Source of the DNA: Mariprofundus sp. KV
Lineage (GTDB): Bacteria; Pseudomonadota; Zetaproteobacteria; Mariprofundales; Mariprofundaceae
DNA: 64,000 nt
Reading direction: 5' to 3'
NCBI RefSeq assembly: GCF_013387475.1
Contig: NZ_VWNB01000002.1
Span: forward strand, 186,001 to 250,000
A model generated the notes under the pieces. That model was not told where the DNA came from, ran no database searches, and saw nothing but the letters and a program-made list of their open reading frames with translations. Both the position numbers and the translations under genes were made by a program. Shown one piece after another: positions 1 through 9,753 of this stretch (positions within the stretch are counted from its first letter, which is position 1; every line of letters starts with the position of its first letter).

Positions 1-131
1 AACAGGGACATCGGGGTCAGGTCTACTATTGTACCGCCACATAGCTGTTATTTTGTTTTACTGATTCTACGGGCAGTGTTCTCGATATAAATATATTCAG
101 CAGATTTAAGGCTGACGAAAGGAAGTTAGCT
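1..131. other. Leading intergenic segment
   Basis: No gene is seen here. The first ~33 bases (GGGGTCAGGTCTACTATTG core, positions 14-32) resemble the conserved ends I associate with REP-associated Y1 transposase genes, but no transposase is in the window, so this may be only the tail of an element lying outside. The rest is AT-rich and leads to the GGAAG ribosome-binding site of the first gene. Confidence 0.3.
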
Positions 132-806
132 ATGATCCCGTTTAGACTGATTGATGAAGCCACTGAACACGGTACAACCATGCGCCTCTATAAACGTGGT
201 ATCGACTATTCGATTCGTGTGGACAAAGCCGGAGACCTGATGAACAGCCGACTGCACTACTCCGAAGATGTGCTGGCAGAGCTGGCCTGCAAAGCAATCA
301 GCGGACGCAAAAAGCCGCATCTGTTGGTGGGCGGTCTTGGCATGGGATATACGCTGGCTGCGGTACTTGCCAACACAACCGATTGCGCACGGGTTACCGT
401 CTCTGAACTGATGTCAGCAGTGGTTCGCTGGAATCGGGAGTATCTGGGGATTCTGGCCGGCTGCCCGATTGAAGATGAGCGCGTTCATATTCTGGAGCAG
501 GATGTCGGCAAGGTGATGTTTGAGAACAAAAACAGTTTTGATGCCATTATGCTCGATGTCGATAATGGCCCGGATGGCTTTACCCGTGATGACAATGATG
601 CGCTGTACGGCCTGCGTGGACTGAACAACGCCTATGATGCACTTAAACCCGGTGGTGTACTCACTGTCTGGTCGGCCTCCAAAGATCAGGCATTTACCCA
701 GCGCATGATGAAGGTCGGTTTCAAGGTGGATCAGAAACAGGTGCGCTCGCTCTCCCCCACACATGGCGTGCACCACACCATCTGGATTGGCATCCGTCCG
801 GGTTAA
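132..806 (+). CDS. Spermidine synthase-like SAM-fold protein
   Basis: This 224-residue protein has the Rossmann fold of the polyamine synthase/methyltransferase family. The nucleotide-binding motif I is visible as LLVGGLGMGYTL at about residues 61-72, followed by an acidic strand-2 residue (VTVSEL, ~85-90) and a strand-4 motif (DAIMLDVDNGP, ~137-147). It lacks the N-terminal beta-barrel domain of true SpeE and is shorter (SpeE is about 280-300 aa), so an aminopropyltransferase activity should not be assumed; a methyltransferase is equally possible. ATG 132 follows a GGAAG Shine-Dalgarno 7 bases upstream. It stands alone, about 125 bp from the next gene on the same strand. Confidence 0.75.
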   Translation: MIPFRLIDEATEHGTTMRLYKRGIDYSIRVDKAGDLMNSRLHYSEDVLAELACKAISGRKKPHLLVGGLGMGYTLAAVLANTTDCARVTVSELMSAVVRWNREYLGILAGCPIEDERVHILEQDVGKVMFENKNSFDAIMLDVDNGPDGFTRDDNDALYGLRGLNNAYDALKPGGVLTVWSASKDQAFTQRMMKVGFKVDQKQVRSLSPTHGVHHTIWIGIRPG

Positions 807-930
807 GTGAGGTGAATCCCCTCCAGCCTGTGGCATTACGAGACTTAAACCTGTTTGTTCGTATACTTCCCATCCTATTCCACGCATCCGCAAATAATGG
901 TAACGATCATCAGAGGAGAGAGCCCGGTTT

Positions 931-1200
931 ATGAATGAACAGCCCAACAACCCACTGCATGGCATGACCCTGGAGAAGATTCTCAATGCACTGGTTGAGC
1001 ACTATGGCTGGGGTGAACTGGGTATCTACGTCAGAATCAAATGCTTTAACAACGACCCATCAGTAAAATCCAGTCTGAAATTTCTGCGCAGAAATCCGTG
1101 GGCAAGAAGCAAAGTGGAGAACCTCTATCTCGATATGCTTAAAGAGATAGAGGATAAAAACAGACCCCGCTGGCCTTACACAAACAGCGTCGAAAAGTAG
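931..1200 (+). CDS. VF530 family (DUF2132) small DNA-binding protein
   Basis: This 89-residue protein matches the VF530/DUF2132 family, recognisable by the [21 protein letters not shown] block at residues 7-27 and the [22 protein letters not shown] block at about 39-60. The structure of the Vibrio fischeri member is known and resembles DNA-binding helical folds, but a cellular role is not established. A GGAGAG ribosome-binding site lies about 14 bases before the ATG. The C-terminus is basic and hydrophilic. It is transcribed alone or weakly with the upstream gene. Confidence 0.85.
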   Translation: MNEQPNNPLHGMTLEKILNALVEHYGWGELGIYVRIKCFNNDPSVKSSLKFLRRNPWARSKVENLYLDMLKEIEDKNRPRWPYTNSVEK

Positions 1201-1454
1201 CCTCTTTCTCTTCCTCAATGCAGGCCTAATTGCGGGCTGCAGGCTGTGAGAAGCGTTGCAGTATTTAGCCCCAATCGCCCACCTCTTCGGGACACTTTAC
1301 AAATGCAGAATCTTACCCCATAAACGGCCTGCCCAGCTTCACAAAGCTGGCATATTAGTTAAAGAGATGTGGTAGTATCTGCAATCGCTGATGGAGACCA
1401 TCGGACAAAAGATAGACAAAATCTCTTATGAATCACGAATAGTGGGTGTGCTCA
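1201..1454. other. Intergenic region before the PEPCK gene
   Basis: About 250 bp without a gene. It carries a short hairpin, CCAGCTT-CACA-AAGCTGG (1333-1350), and then an AT-richer stretch leading to the next start. No convincing -35/-10 pair was identified. Confidence 0.4.
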
Positions 1455-4400
1455 ATGAATGAGACTGTATCATCAAACGACAATGACAAGCATGCGGCTC
1501 CTCCGCATGTATGGCATCAGCATATCAATCTCAAGCTGGCCGCATTGGGTCAGCCGACCTGCAAACTGGAAGGTGGTGACCACTCCTATCTGACCATCGC
1601 TGACAGCCTGCTTAAACACTACGCACGCCAGCGCCGTCTGCTATCGGCTTATCGCTGCCCTGCCGATCAGCGCATTCAGAACTTTCTCAACGCCTATCTG
1701 CGTGAGAACGGCGTAGAGCAGCAGGTGGAACTGCCCGGCACGACCTTCATTCTTGATCGTCCTGGCATGGCCCGTGAAGTATCTCTGCCGCTCAACGGCA
1801 CCCATTTCCACTCCGACCTGGTTGACTCCTACCGTCTGCTGCAGGGCGTGCTGCACAATCCGAAAAGCGACCGCCGCACTACCAAGGGTGTGTTCCATAT
1901 TGCTGCCGGCGGTCTGCCTGTGCCGGCCGACAAACTTGAGGTGCCGGTTGCCACCTTCGGCGCTCTGCTCAAAGAGGCGCTTGATCCCCCCCGCTCTCTG
2001 CTTGAACTGCCTGCTACCAGTGAGGAGGAGAAGAAGGCGGAAGTGTGGGTATCACTGCTACTGCGGCCGAAAGTGCGTCCGGGTGTACCGGGTGTTGTCG
2101 GTGTTGCAGGACTACTGTCTGAAAAGAGTCTGGAGGTGCGCATGTTTGCCCCCGGCGGTCTGGTCTCCAACCTTGATTTTGTAGAGTCGATCTTCGGCAA
2201 TGCCGGTGACCCGTTTTTGACTGAAAATGATGCCGCTGCCGATATCGAGCACTGGACCGGCCAGAGTGGCTGCATCATTCTCGCCCCGCATCTGGTGAAG
2301 CTGAAGAAGATGGATCTTGGCCTGCCACATATTGATGAGGCCAGCGACCGCCAGCGCCGTGACGGCATGTGCTGGCAGCATGAAGATGATCTGTATAATG
2401 ATGGCCAGGCATTTAAAGTGGTCTGCCGTGACAAACGCGGTGTCATCGTCACCATCATTGCCGACAACTATTTCGGCTACAGCAAGAAAGAGATTAAATC
2501 CCAGATCAGCTATTCAGCCAATCTCTTCGGAGGTTGCGAAGAGGAGCATGCCGGCGGCGCGCTGGCGTTTCCACGCTACAATCTCGGTGAGGTCTATATC
2601 CCGCGTGCCAGTGATATGCTGGAGAACCACACCTTTGCAGATCTCTCTCATCGACTGAACAATAAGATAGAGCTTAAACCGGAAGGTTATGCAGTTGATA
2701 AGCAGTATCCTGACATCATCTATCTGCCCGAAGATGCACAGATCAGCATGCATGACCTGCAGATCTGCTGGCAGGGCCCAAATGGGCCGTCACAGATCAA
2801 ACTGCTGGCCTCTAACACCTTTATCTACCCCAGTGGCTTCAGGGTACATATGGCGCGCCATGCCCATTCACCAAGCTGGCGACTGATCGGCACCATTGGT
2901 GAAGGCACCTTCTGTCACAAGCCAAGCACAGTATCCGGCGGTGGTAAGTCTGAAATATCCAAATCGATTGCCGGTGCGGTTATTTCCGGGCCAACCTACG
3001 TGGATAACTTTGAAGAGGACCTGAAACAGGTACGAGCCATCTTTGAGCGCAACTATAGTGACCGCTTCCGTCATCCTGAATCGGAGAAGCGTGATTCGCG
3101 AACGCTGCTGAGCAAGGAGCGCAGTCTTGGATCTGTCATCAAACTGCTGACCCCTTCCGTTCTCGACTACACCGATGAGTACAATCAGTGGCTGAAAAAC
3201 ATCCCGAGCCATATCCTCGCACTGGTCTTCATGATCAAGCGCTTCTACAGAACTACCTGGGGTGAGAACTGGCACGAGCACTTCTCTGTTGATACGGTCA
3301 ACGGCAGTCCCGGCCATGAACTGAGATACAATGGCCGTAAGCTGATGGCCAGCTATCTGCGAGTCGGCTTTGCCGATGATGGCAGCTGGCGCCTGTTCAA
3401 GTTGCGTCAGGACTTTATCGCATCGGATAAAATCCAGATGGAGGATGATATCAGTGCCTCGATTGTTATCCCTGCAAGTTATGTCAGCGGACTCAATCCG
3501 GAGTATAACCACCCCTGCATCAAACTGGTGGATAACTGTGAGATGAGACTTTTCCAGCGCCCGGATGAGGCGGTCAACAGAGGCTCGGATACGCAGACTG
3601 AGTCTGATCTCTCCAGTGGCAACAGCTTTATCTCCAACTTCCAGCCCATGCAGCGGAACGATGCCCGCGAACTGATGGAAGATGTGATGCATTTTGAGGA
3701 GTTCAGCGAACCTATGCAGGCGCTGATCCGTCACGCCTCAGAAATGGATGAGTCACTCTACTTCATCTCCTCAGCACATCCGAGAATTGTCGATGGCAAG
3801 CCGAGCCTGAATGTACGTTACCTTCAGCACCGCCCTGATCTTGCCGATCCGCGCTCGAAATACCTTGCTGAAGTCAGCACCCGCCTACACCGGGGACTAA
3901 AGCCTGAGCAACCGGTCTATTTCCCGGTCAATGCGGTACTGACCGGACGCCGCAATAACCCTGCAGAGCCGGGCATCCGGCCATTGGCGGTCTACAACCC
4001 GATCCATTATCAGGAGCTTCCCGAGCTGTTCATGGATTTCATCTGCAGCCTGACCGGCAAATCACCCTCAACCACCGGTGCCGGTTCAGAGGGCGCACTC
4101 ACCAAGGGACCTTTCAATCCACTTGCCGCTACAGCCGATCTTAACACGGCACTGGTCTCCTTTATTCTCTGTGGTTATGACGGCTTCTCCACTGCTGCCG
4201 GCTTTATCGGCTCAAAGCGGCGTATCGATCACGATATCAGCATGTTAATACCCGAGATCTGGTGTCGCCTTCCAGCCAAGGTTCAGAAACCCGCCTATAT
4301 GATCAAATGGGGCTATCTGAAAAAACTGGAGGATTTTGAATACAACGGCAAAACCGTGCTTGCCAGCCGACTCGGCTATCGCATCACCAAGCGTTTCGTG

Positions 4401-4922
4401 CGCAACCATTTCGGTAAACTGTTTGATACACCGGTAGCGGTGTTCGACAAAGCGATGCTGAAGCCGGAAACGCAGGATATGGAGAGCTATGTCGATGGCA
4501 TCAACAACATCTGCGAGGCGCATAAACGTGTTGCCCTCTCCTACTTCGAGGATGGCTCAATTGATGATGCATGCCCGCCACTGCATGCACTTCTGCATAT
4601 CATGGCACATGGTCATTATCAGGGGCGTGATATACATGATCCATCCATCCGCCAGATGTTCAACCGCGAGGAGTTGCTGAAGAGTGACTGGTACAAGGAG
4701 CGTCTGAACATAAAACAGGCTCGTGACACAAAGGTTTGGCTGCAGCATCGCGAGAACCTCAATGGTCAGATCGCAGCGCTTGATGAAGATGAACATGAGA
4801 GACGCGCTCATCTTGCCGAACGCATCAGCAAGACTGATCGTATGATTGAGCGGGTAACAAGTGTTGACTATCTGCAACGCCTGCAGGGCACCCTCGGTGC
4901 TGACTGGATTCACCGGGACTAA
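1455..4922 (+). CDS. PPi-type phosphoenolpyruvate carboxykinase
   Basis: At 1155 residues this cytosolic enzyme has the length (about 1100-1160) of the pyrophosphate-dependent PEP carboxykinases described from Propionibacterium and Entamoeba (EC 4.1.1.38): PEP + CO2 + Pi <-> oxaloacetate + PPi. It is roughly twice the size of the ATP- or GTP-dependent enzymes. The most family-like stretch is at about residues 336-378 (DNYFGYSKKEIKSQISYSAN and EEEHAGGALAFPRY), and a glycine/lysine loop (SGGGKSEISKS) lies at about 493-503. There is no signal peptide or membrane segment. ATG 1455 was preferred to the in-frame GTG 1446; the ribosome-binding site is weak either way. The gene ends in a strong terminator shared with the convergent glutamine synthetase. 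The assignment rests on remembered family sequence; hypothetical protein is the fallback call. Confidence 0.72.
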   Translation: MNETVSSNDNDKHAAPPHVWHQHINLKLAALGQPTCKLEGGDHSYLTIADSLLKHYARQRRLLSAYRCPADQRIQNFLNAYLRENGVEQQVELPGTTFILDRPGMAREVSLPLNGTHFHSDLVDSYRLLQGVLHNPKSDRRTTKGVFHIAAGGLPVPADKLEVPVATFGALLKEALDPPRSLLELPATSEEEKKAEVWVSLLLRPKVRPGVPGVVGVAGLLSEKSLEVRMFAPGGLVSNLDFVESIFGNAGDPFLTENDAAADIEHWTGQSGCIILAPHLVKLKKMDLGLPHIDEASDRQRRDGMCWQHEDDLYNDGQAFKVVCRDKRGVIVTIIADNYFGYSKKEIKSQISYSANLFGGCEEEHAGGALAFPRYNLGEVYIPRASDMLENHTFADLSHRLNNKIELKPEGYAVDKQYPDIIYLPEDAQISMHDLQICWQGPNGPSQIKLLASNTFIYPSGFRVHMARHAHSPSWRLIGTIGEGTFCHKPSTVSGGGKSEISKSIAGAVISGPTYVDNFEEDLKQVRAIFERNYSDRFRHPESEKRDSRTLLSKERSLGSVIKLLTPSVLDYTDEYNQWLKNIPSHILALVFMIKRFYRTTWGENWHEHFSVDTVNGSPGHELRYNGRKLMASYLRVGFADDGSWRLFKLRQDFIASDKIQMEDDISASIVIPASYVSGLNPEYNHPCIKLVDNCEMRLFQRPDEAVNRGSDTQTESDLSSGNSFISNFQPMQRNDARELMEDVMHFEEFSEPMQALIRHASEMDESLYFISSAHPRIVDGKPSLNVRYLQHRPDLADPRSKYLAEVSTRLHRGLKPEQPVYFPVNAVLTGRRNNPAEPGIRPLAVYNPIHYQELPELFMDFICSLTGKSPSTTGAGSEGALTKGPFNPLAATADLNTALVSFILCGYDGFSTAAGFIGSKRRIDHDISMLIPEIWCRLPAKVQKPAYMIKWGYLKKLEDFEYNGKTVLASRLGYRITKRFVRNHFGKLFDTPVAVFDKAMLKPETQDMESYVDGINNICEAHKRVALSYFEDGSIDDACPPLHALLHIMAHGHYQGRDIHDPSIRQMFNREELLKSDWYKERLNIKQARDTKVWLQHRENLNGQIAALDEDEHERRAHLAERISKTDRMIERVTSVDYLQRLQGTLGADWIHRD

Positions 4923-4930
4923 ACCAAACA

Positions 4931-4962
4931 AAAAAAAAGGCCGCTTCTCAGCGGCCTTTTTT
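4931..4962. terminator. Bidirectional rho-independent terminator
   Basis: An A8 run, the stem GGCCGC-TTCTCA-GCGGCC and a T6 run form a terminator that works on both strands. It lies between the convergent PEPCK and glutamine synthetase genes and can serve both. Confidence 0.9.
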
Positions 4963-4984
4963 CTGTTCACCTGCAGATCAATTA

Positions 4985-7159
4985 TTACTTGATAAACAGC
5001 ATCTCGCGATATTTAGGCAGAGGCCAGAGTTCATCAGAGACCTCTCCCTCAAGTGCATCGGCATGCAGACGCACCTCATCCATCAGGGCACGTACATCTT
5101 TGGCAAGGAACTGCATATGCTCTTCAGTTGATGCAAAATCGTGCAGCTCAAGCGCGGCACTGAGTTTGCCTACCGCTGCCATCATCGCATTGGTTTGAGC
5201 AGCAACAGTTTTAGCTGTTGAACTATCCAGTTCAATACCCATCTCAACCATACTTACACTGGCTGCTGCGAGTTCCGAAAGATAGGAGATTGCAGCGGGA
5301 TAGATGCTCGATTTTGCCATCTCCACAACCAGCCTGGCTTCCAGTTCAATGGCCAGAATATACTGCTCAGAGTAGACCTCAAAACGACTCTCCAGCTCAA
5401 CAGGTGAGAGCACACCGGTCGATGAAAAGAGCTTTTTGACAGACGCTTCACGCAGTGCAGGCAGTGCATCAGCAGTGGTCGGAATGTTTTTCAAACCACG
5501 CTCATCAACAGCTGCAGTATGCCACTCCGACGAGTAGCCATCGCCACCAAATATGGCGTTACCATGTTCATTGATAAGTTCTTTAAGTACCGCCAGTACT
5601 GCAGTCGCCTGATCACTACCTGTTGCCAGTTCAGATTCAAGCTTGCCTGCAACCCACTCAAGAGAGTCAGCCAGCATGGTGTTCATTACCACCAAAGGAC
5701 CGGAAACGGATTGGCCAGAACCTACAGCACGGAACTCAAAACGGTTGCCGGTGAAGGCAAAAGGAGATGTTCTGTTCCTGTCTCCGGGATCGCGTTTGAA
5801 GTTGAGAATCTGGGATAGACCGAGATCCATCACCCCTCCCTCTTCTGTCACACTGAGTTTTCCCTCTTTAATATCCTTAAACAGCTTTTCAAGCTGATCA
5901 CCGAGGTAGACAGACATAATCGCAGGTGGAGCCTCATTCGCACCCAGACGGTGATCATTAGAGGCGGTAGCAATTGCAGCACGAAGCAGCGGCCCATGCA
6001 GATGCACACCACGTACGACAGCGCCGCAAAAAAGCAGGAAATTGAGGTTATCATGCGGGGTATCACCCGGATCAAGAAGGTTACCCTGTGTGGCATTACC
6101 AACCGACCAGTTCACATGTTTGCCTGAGCCGTTAATGCCGGCAAATGGTTTTTCATGGAGCAGACAGAGGAAGCCGTGTTTCTTGGCTGTATTCTTCAAA
6201 ACGGTCATCAGCAGCTGCTGATGATCGGCAGCAACATTGGCCGCTTCGAAATAGGGAGCGATCTCAAACTGACCCGGGGCAACTTCGTTGTGATGCGTTT
6301 TAGCCGGAATACCGAGTCTGTAAAGGTACTCCTCCAAATCCTGCATAAAGATCTGCACGCGCTGAGGAATAGCGGCAAAATAGTGGTCATCAAACTGTTG
6401 ACCTTTGGCTGAGGGAGCCCCAAACAGGGTGCGCCCTGCCAGCAGAAGATCGGGACGTGCAGCGGCAAAGTTGGCATCAACCAGGAAATACTCCTGCTCG
6501 GCACCACAGCTGGAGTTCAGCGGTGCAATATCGGTTTCGCCCATCAATTTCAGTACTTTTTGCGCAGCCTTGTTCATCGCCGCATTGGAGCGCAGCAACG
6601 GAATCTTCTTATCCAGTGCTTCACCGGTCCATGACATAAAGACACTCGGAATCGTCAGGGTAGCACCATTCTCGGTCTGCATAATATAGGCCGGGCTGGT
6701 TGGATCCCAGGCAGTATAACCACGCGCAGCATTGGTCATGCGGATACTACCATTGGGGAATGAGGAGCCATCAGGCTCACCCTTGATCAACAGGCTACCG
6801 CAGAACTCCGTAATTGCGTTGCCCTCTGAGTTGGTGACGATGAAGCCATCATGCTTTTCAGCAGAGGCATTGGTCATCGGATAGAAGATGTGAGAGAAGA
6901 ATTTGGCACCCTTGCCCATCGCCCACTCTTTCATGGCTGCAGCAACAACTTCGGCTGTGGCCGGATCAAGAGGTGCACCGGTCTGCACGGTTTTCTTGAT
7001 TGCTTTGAAGGCATTCTTGGAGAGGCACTCCTCCATCTTTGCCAGATTAAATACATCAGTTGCCCAGATTTTGCTCAATGGCTCAGGCTGCGCTACAGGT
7101 GTAGCCTGACGATTGATGATCTGATGAATTGCTTGAAGTCTTGATTCGTTTCCACTCAT
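4985..7159 (-). CDS. glnN: Glutamine synthetase type III
   Basis: This is a 724-residue glutamine synthetase of the long type III class (GSI and GSII are about 350-470 aa), which condenses ammonia and glutamate using ATP in the cytosol. GSIII features are the N-terminal block FSHIFYPMTNASAEKHDGF (~95-113), the ATP-binding signature GINGSGKHVNWS (~340-351) and the catalytic region EQEYFLVD (~220-227). ATG 7159 (MSGNES) was chosen over the longer frame to 7243 because AGAGGAAA sits 7 bases upstream and the extra residues are not family-like. A perfect-looking sigma-54 promoter lies 45 bases upstream, which implies nitrogen control. It is transcribed alone and ends at the shared terminator. Confidence 0.95.
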   Translation of the reverse strand: MSGNESRLQAIHQIINRQATPVAQPEPLSKIWATDVFNLAKMEECLSKNAFKAIKKTVQTGAPLDPATAEVVAAAMKEWAMGKGAKFFSHIFYPMTNASAEKHDGFIVTNSEGNAITEFCGSLLIKGEPDGSSFPNGSIRMTNAARGYTAWDPTSPAYIMQTENGATLTIPSVFMSWTGEALDKKIPLLRSNAAMNKAAQKVLKLMGETDIAPLNSSCGAEQEYFLVDANFAAARPDLLLAGRTLFGAPSAKGQQFDDHYFAAIPQRVQIFMQDLEEYLYRLGIPAKTHHNEVAPGQFEIAPYFEAANVAADHQQLLMTVLKNTAKKHGFLCLLHEKPFAGINGSGKHVNWSVGNATQGNLLDPGDTPHDNLNFLLFCGAVVRGVHLHGPLLRAAIATASNDHRLGANEAPPAIMSVYLGDQLEKLFKDIKEGKLSVTEEGGVMDLGLSQILNFKRDPGDRNRTSPFAFTGNRFEFRAVGSGQSVSGPLVVMNTMLADSLEWVAGKLESELATGSDQATAVLAVLKELINEHGNAIFGGDGYSSEWHTAAVDERGLKNIPTTADALPALREASVKKLFSSTGVLSPVELESRFEVYSEQYILAIELEARLVVEMAKSSIYPAAISYLSELAAASVSMVEMGIELDSSTAKTVAAQTNAMMAAVGKLSAALELHDFASTEEHMQFLAKDVRALMDEVRLHADALEGEVSDELWPLPKYREMLFIK

Positions 7160-7204
7160 TAGTGATTTCCTCTGGTTATGGGTATTAGTAATCAAAATTG
7201 ACTG

Positions 7205-7220
7205 AGCAATAGTAGTGCCA
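7205..7220 (-). promoter_or_regulatory. Sigma-54 (RpoN) promoter of glnN
   Basis: On the minus strand the sequence TGGCAC-TACTA-TTGCT matches the sigma-54 consensus TGGCAC-N5-TTGC at every conserved position, including GG and GC separated by ten bases. It ends about 45 bases before the glnN ATG. A possible activator half-site pair (GCAC-ACG-GTGC) is seen near 7286-7296, but its spacing differs from a classic NtrC site. Confidence 0.8.
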
Positions 7221-7390
7221 GATTGAGGGCCTATATTTTGCAACGTTTTTCAGGCCGAACAGGAAAGGTTGTGACTACATATTAAGCACACGGTGCCTGT
7301 TTTGTAATCAATAAATACAAATAGCCTCTTCCTGGCCGGCAGGCAACTTTTCAACTTTACGCGATGAATCATGCGCTGCTCTCAGAAGCA

Positions 7391-7421
7391 GCAAAAGAGA
7401 GAGCCCCTGCGGGGGGGCTCT
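7391..7421 (-). terminator. Terminator of cbbQO
   Basis: On the minus strand AGAGCCCC-(CCCGCA)-GGGGCTCT is followed by a pyrimidine tract TCTCTTTT. It lies 10-40 bases beyond the cbbO stop. Confidence 0.75.
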
Positions 7422-7431
7422 GTTTACATAT

Positions 7432-9702
7432 CTATTTGGTCAGTGAGATAAACAGCTCGGGTAGCTTCTCAGGAAGACGATCAACATGATCGATAATGGT
7501 GTACTGCTTGCCAAAGATATCTGCCACATACTCATCCGCCTTGGGATCAAGATTGATACAGTAAGTATAGATACCGTCACCACCCAGTTCTTTCACTGCC
7601 TGCTTGGCGTCCTGAATCAACAGCTGATCATCATCAACATCAATATCGGCCGGTTCACCATCGGTGAGGATTAGCATCAGCTTTTTATCAGCCTGCTGCG
7701 CTTTCAGGTAGTGGCCTGCATGACGCATCGCTCCACCCATTCGGGTAGAGAAACCCGCCTCCATCGCCGCCAGTCGTGATTTGACTTCATCATTCCAAGG
7801 CTCGTTATAACCTTTCATATGGAAATAACGAACGTTGTGACGTGTATCAGAGTGGAAGCCCGCAATAGAGAATTTATCACCCACCTGGTCTACAGCCCAG
7901 GAGAGCAGTGAAACCGCCTCCTGAGAGAGCTCCAGAATGGTCTGATTACACCCCTCCGCTCTCTCATTGAGCGATTGCGACAGATCAAGCAGCAACATCA
8001 CCGCCACATCACGCCCATCGGTTTTATGACTCATATTAATACGTGTATCGGGTTGTGAGCCACCTTTGAAATCAATCAATGAGCGAATAGCCACATCCAG
8101 ATCAAGCTCAGAGCCCTCCTCCTGATAGCGGATACGCACCTTATCCTGAGGCTTAAGCATATCGAGCATCGCTTTCAGGCGTTTGGCCAGAGCACTGTGT
8201 TTGGCAAGAAGGTTATCAATTTTTGCTGCATTGCCACGCGGGTGCAGTGACTCATAGACACTTACCCAATCCGGACGATAGTGGGCAGCGTTGTAATCCC
8301 ACTCGTGATAATGACGCGGTGGAAGACCTTTCAGCTCTTCATTATCCTGCTGTTTTTTGTCGAGATGCTCAAAGGTGGTCTCTTCATCATCACCCTGTTC
8401 GATATAGATCCAGAGATGACGGTTATCATCACGATAATCGACCTCTGTATTTTCGAAATAGGTGTTGGGAAGAGCATCCGACTGCTTGCGGGTTCGGCCG
8501 ATAAAAGAGAGCGCAATCATCGCCATATCCATGCTCTTGGAGCCATCCTTCTCCATCTCGGCAAAGAAGCGACCGACAAACTCACGCACATCTGCATTCT
8601 CATACTGGTAATCAGGGTCAAGGATTGCCCTTGAAACCATCGCCAGACGCAAATTGATCAGGGAAGTATCCTCAAGCTGCAACGCCTTCTCATCCGGGAT
8701 CGGATGCAGGGCAAGGAATATCTTTCTCAGACCAGGGAAGCGCTGCATGGCCAGATATTCAACACGGGAGTCTTCAAAGGTCTCAACAGCCAGACGCTGG
8801 AACGGGCTCCAGTTATCCACCACCATCTTCTGACTCCAGCGACGGTGCGCCGCCATATGGGCCAGTGCGGCACGATAACGGTTGATGCCAGAGACACCAC
8901 GATCATCATCATAGACATCCGGAATACGGATACCCAGATCATCGTAGTAAGGCATCGGCTTGCGCAGTTCATCAAAGGCCAGCGAATATGGCACCAGATA
9001 ATCGTGATCACCCCACAAACCACGCATGTATGAATCCAGCTTACGCTCATGATCCATCAACAGCGTGCCGTGACGCTCGCGCTGCATCACAGCATGTGCA
9101 TCCGGTGACTGGAAACTGAAGTAGTCCACCTGACGTCCGGGATGGGTGCTATAGTAGTTGATACCATACTCTACCCAGTTCCTGAACCCTTCAAGAGAGA
9201 GCTCAATCAACAGCCTTGGTGCCTGCTTAAGAAGGTCGGGCAAACCCGGGCTCGGGAATGTTGTGTGATGACCAAGTACAGAGACAGAAGTCTTCTCCAC
9301 CATATCACGTAACACTTCAATATACTGACGAAACAGTTCATGGGTTTTCAGGCGTCGTGCTACAGCACTGCTGGTCTGCAGAAAAGGCACCATCGCCTTG
9401 AAGTTGGTATGGGTCGAGAGGTAGTGAGCAAAATCGCGCAGATCCGCCAGCGCCTCTTCACCCACCTCGGAAGCAACAACCGGAGCCTCTTCCAGATAGA
9501 CCAGAACAGGCTCAGGGCCACGCCCCAGCTTGCCAAGAAAACCTGCATGTTCGATATAACTGACCAGTCCCTGCTTCGAAAGCCGAGCTTTGGCTTCCAC
9601 CATGCAATCATCAAAGACCTTATCAACCTGAGCAAACTTGCAGTTCAGGCGCTGCCAGTACATCTCGACGTCCATCTTTCTTCTTATAACTGTTTCAACC
9701 AT
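7432..9702 (-). CDS. cbbO: RuBisCO activase adaptor CbbO (VWA protein)
   Basis: This 756-residue cytosolic protein is the CbbO half of the CbbQO-type RuBisCO activase, which uses AAA+ ATPase action to remove inhibitory sugar phosphates from RuBisCO. It has a long N-terminal region and a C-terminal von Willebrand A domain (~560-750) whose MIDAS motif DLSQS is visible in LLLLDLSQSLNER, with further metal-site residues in ILTDGEPADIDV (~690). The length fits the family (~750-780). It lies 51 bp after cbbQ and is almost certainly co-transcribed. ATG 9702 is used; the ATG nine codons later (MDVEMYWQRL) has an AGAAGAAAG sequence nearby and is an alternative. The RuBisCO it serves is not adjacent but lies 17 kb away. 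Confidence 0.93.
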   Translation of the reverse strand: MVETVIRRKMDVEMYWQRLNCKFAQVDKVFDDCMVEAKARLSKQGLVSYIEHAGFLGKLGRGPEPVLVYLEEAPVVASEVGEEALADLRDFAHYLSTHTNFKAMVPFLQTSSAVARRLKTHELFRQYIEVLRDMVEKTSVSVLGHHTTFPSPGLPDLLKQAPRLLIELSLEGFRNWVEYGINYYSTHPGRQVDYFSFQSPDAHAVMQRERHGTLLMDHERKLDSYMRGLWGDHDYLVPYSLAFDELRKPMPYYDDLGIRIPDVYDDDRGVSGINRYRAALAHMAAHRRWSQKMVVDNWSPFQRLAVETFEDSRVEYLAMQRFPGLRKIFLALHPIPDEKALQLEDTSLINLRLAMVSRAILDPDYQYENADVREFVGRFFAEMEKDGSKSMDMAMIALSFIGRTRKQSDALPNTYFENTEVDYRDDNRHLWIYIEQGDDEETTFEHLDKKQQDNEELKGLPPRHYHEWDYNAAHYRPDWVSVYESLHPRGNAAKIDNLLAKHSALAKRLKAMLDMLKPQDKVRIRYQEEGSELDLDVAIRSLIDFKGGSQPDTRINMSHKTDGRDVAVMLLLDLSQSLNERAEGCNQTILELSQEAVSLLSWAVDQVGDKFSIAGFHSDTRHNVRYFHMKGYNEPWNDEVKSRLAAMEAGFSTRMGGAMRHAGHYLKAQQADKKLMLILTDGEPADIDVDDDQLLIQDAKQAVKELGGDGIYTYCINLDPKADEYVADIFGKQYTIIDHVDRLPEKLPELFISLTK

Positions 9703-9753
9703 AGGGATACCTTAACCTCTCAGCAGAGTCGTAAGCCTGTGTGAAATATGCAA

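Noticed and set aside
2868-3734. 288-aa antisense frame within the PEPCK gene
   Set aside because: It is wholly opposite a well-supported gene, has no ribosome-binding site of note and no recognisable domain.
7280-7300. NtrC-like site GCAC-ACG-GTGC before glnN
   Set aside because: The spacing is 3 bases rather than the 7 of classic NtrC sites, so it was noted but not called.
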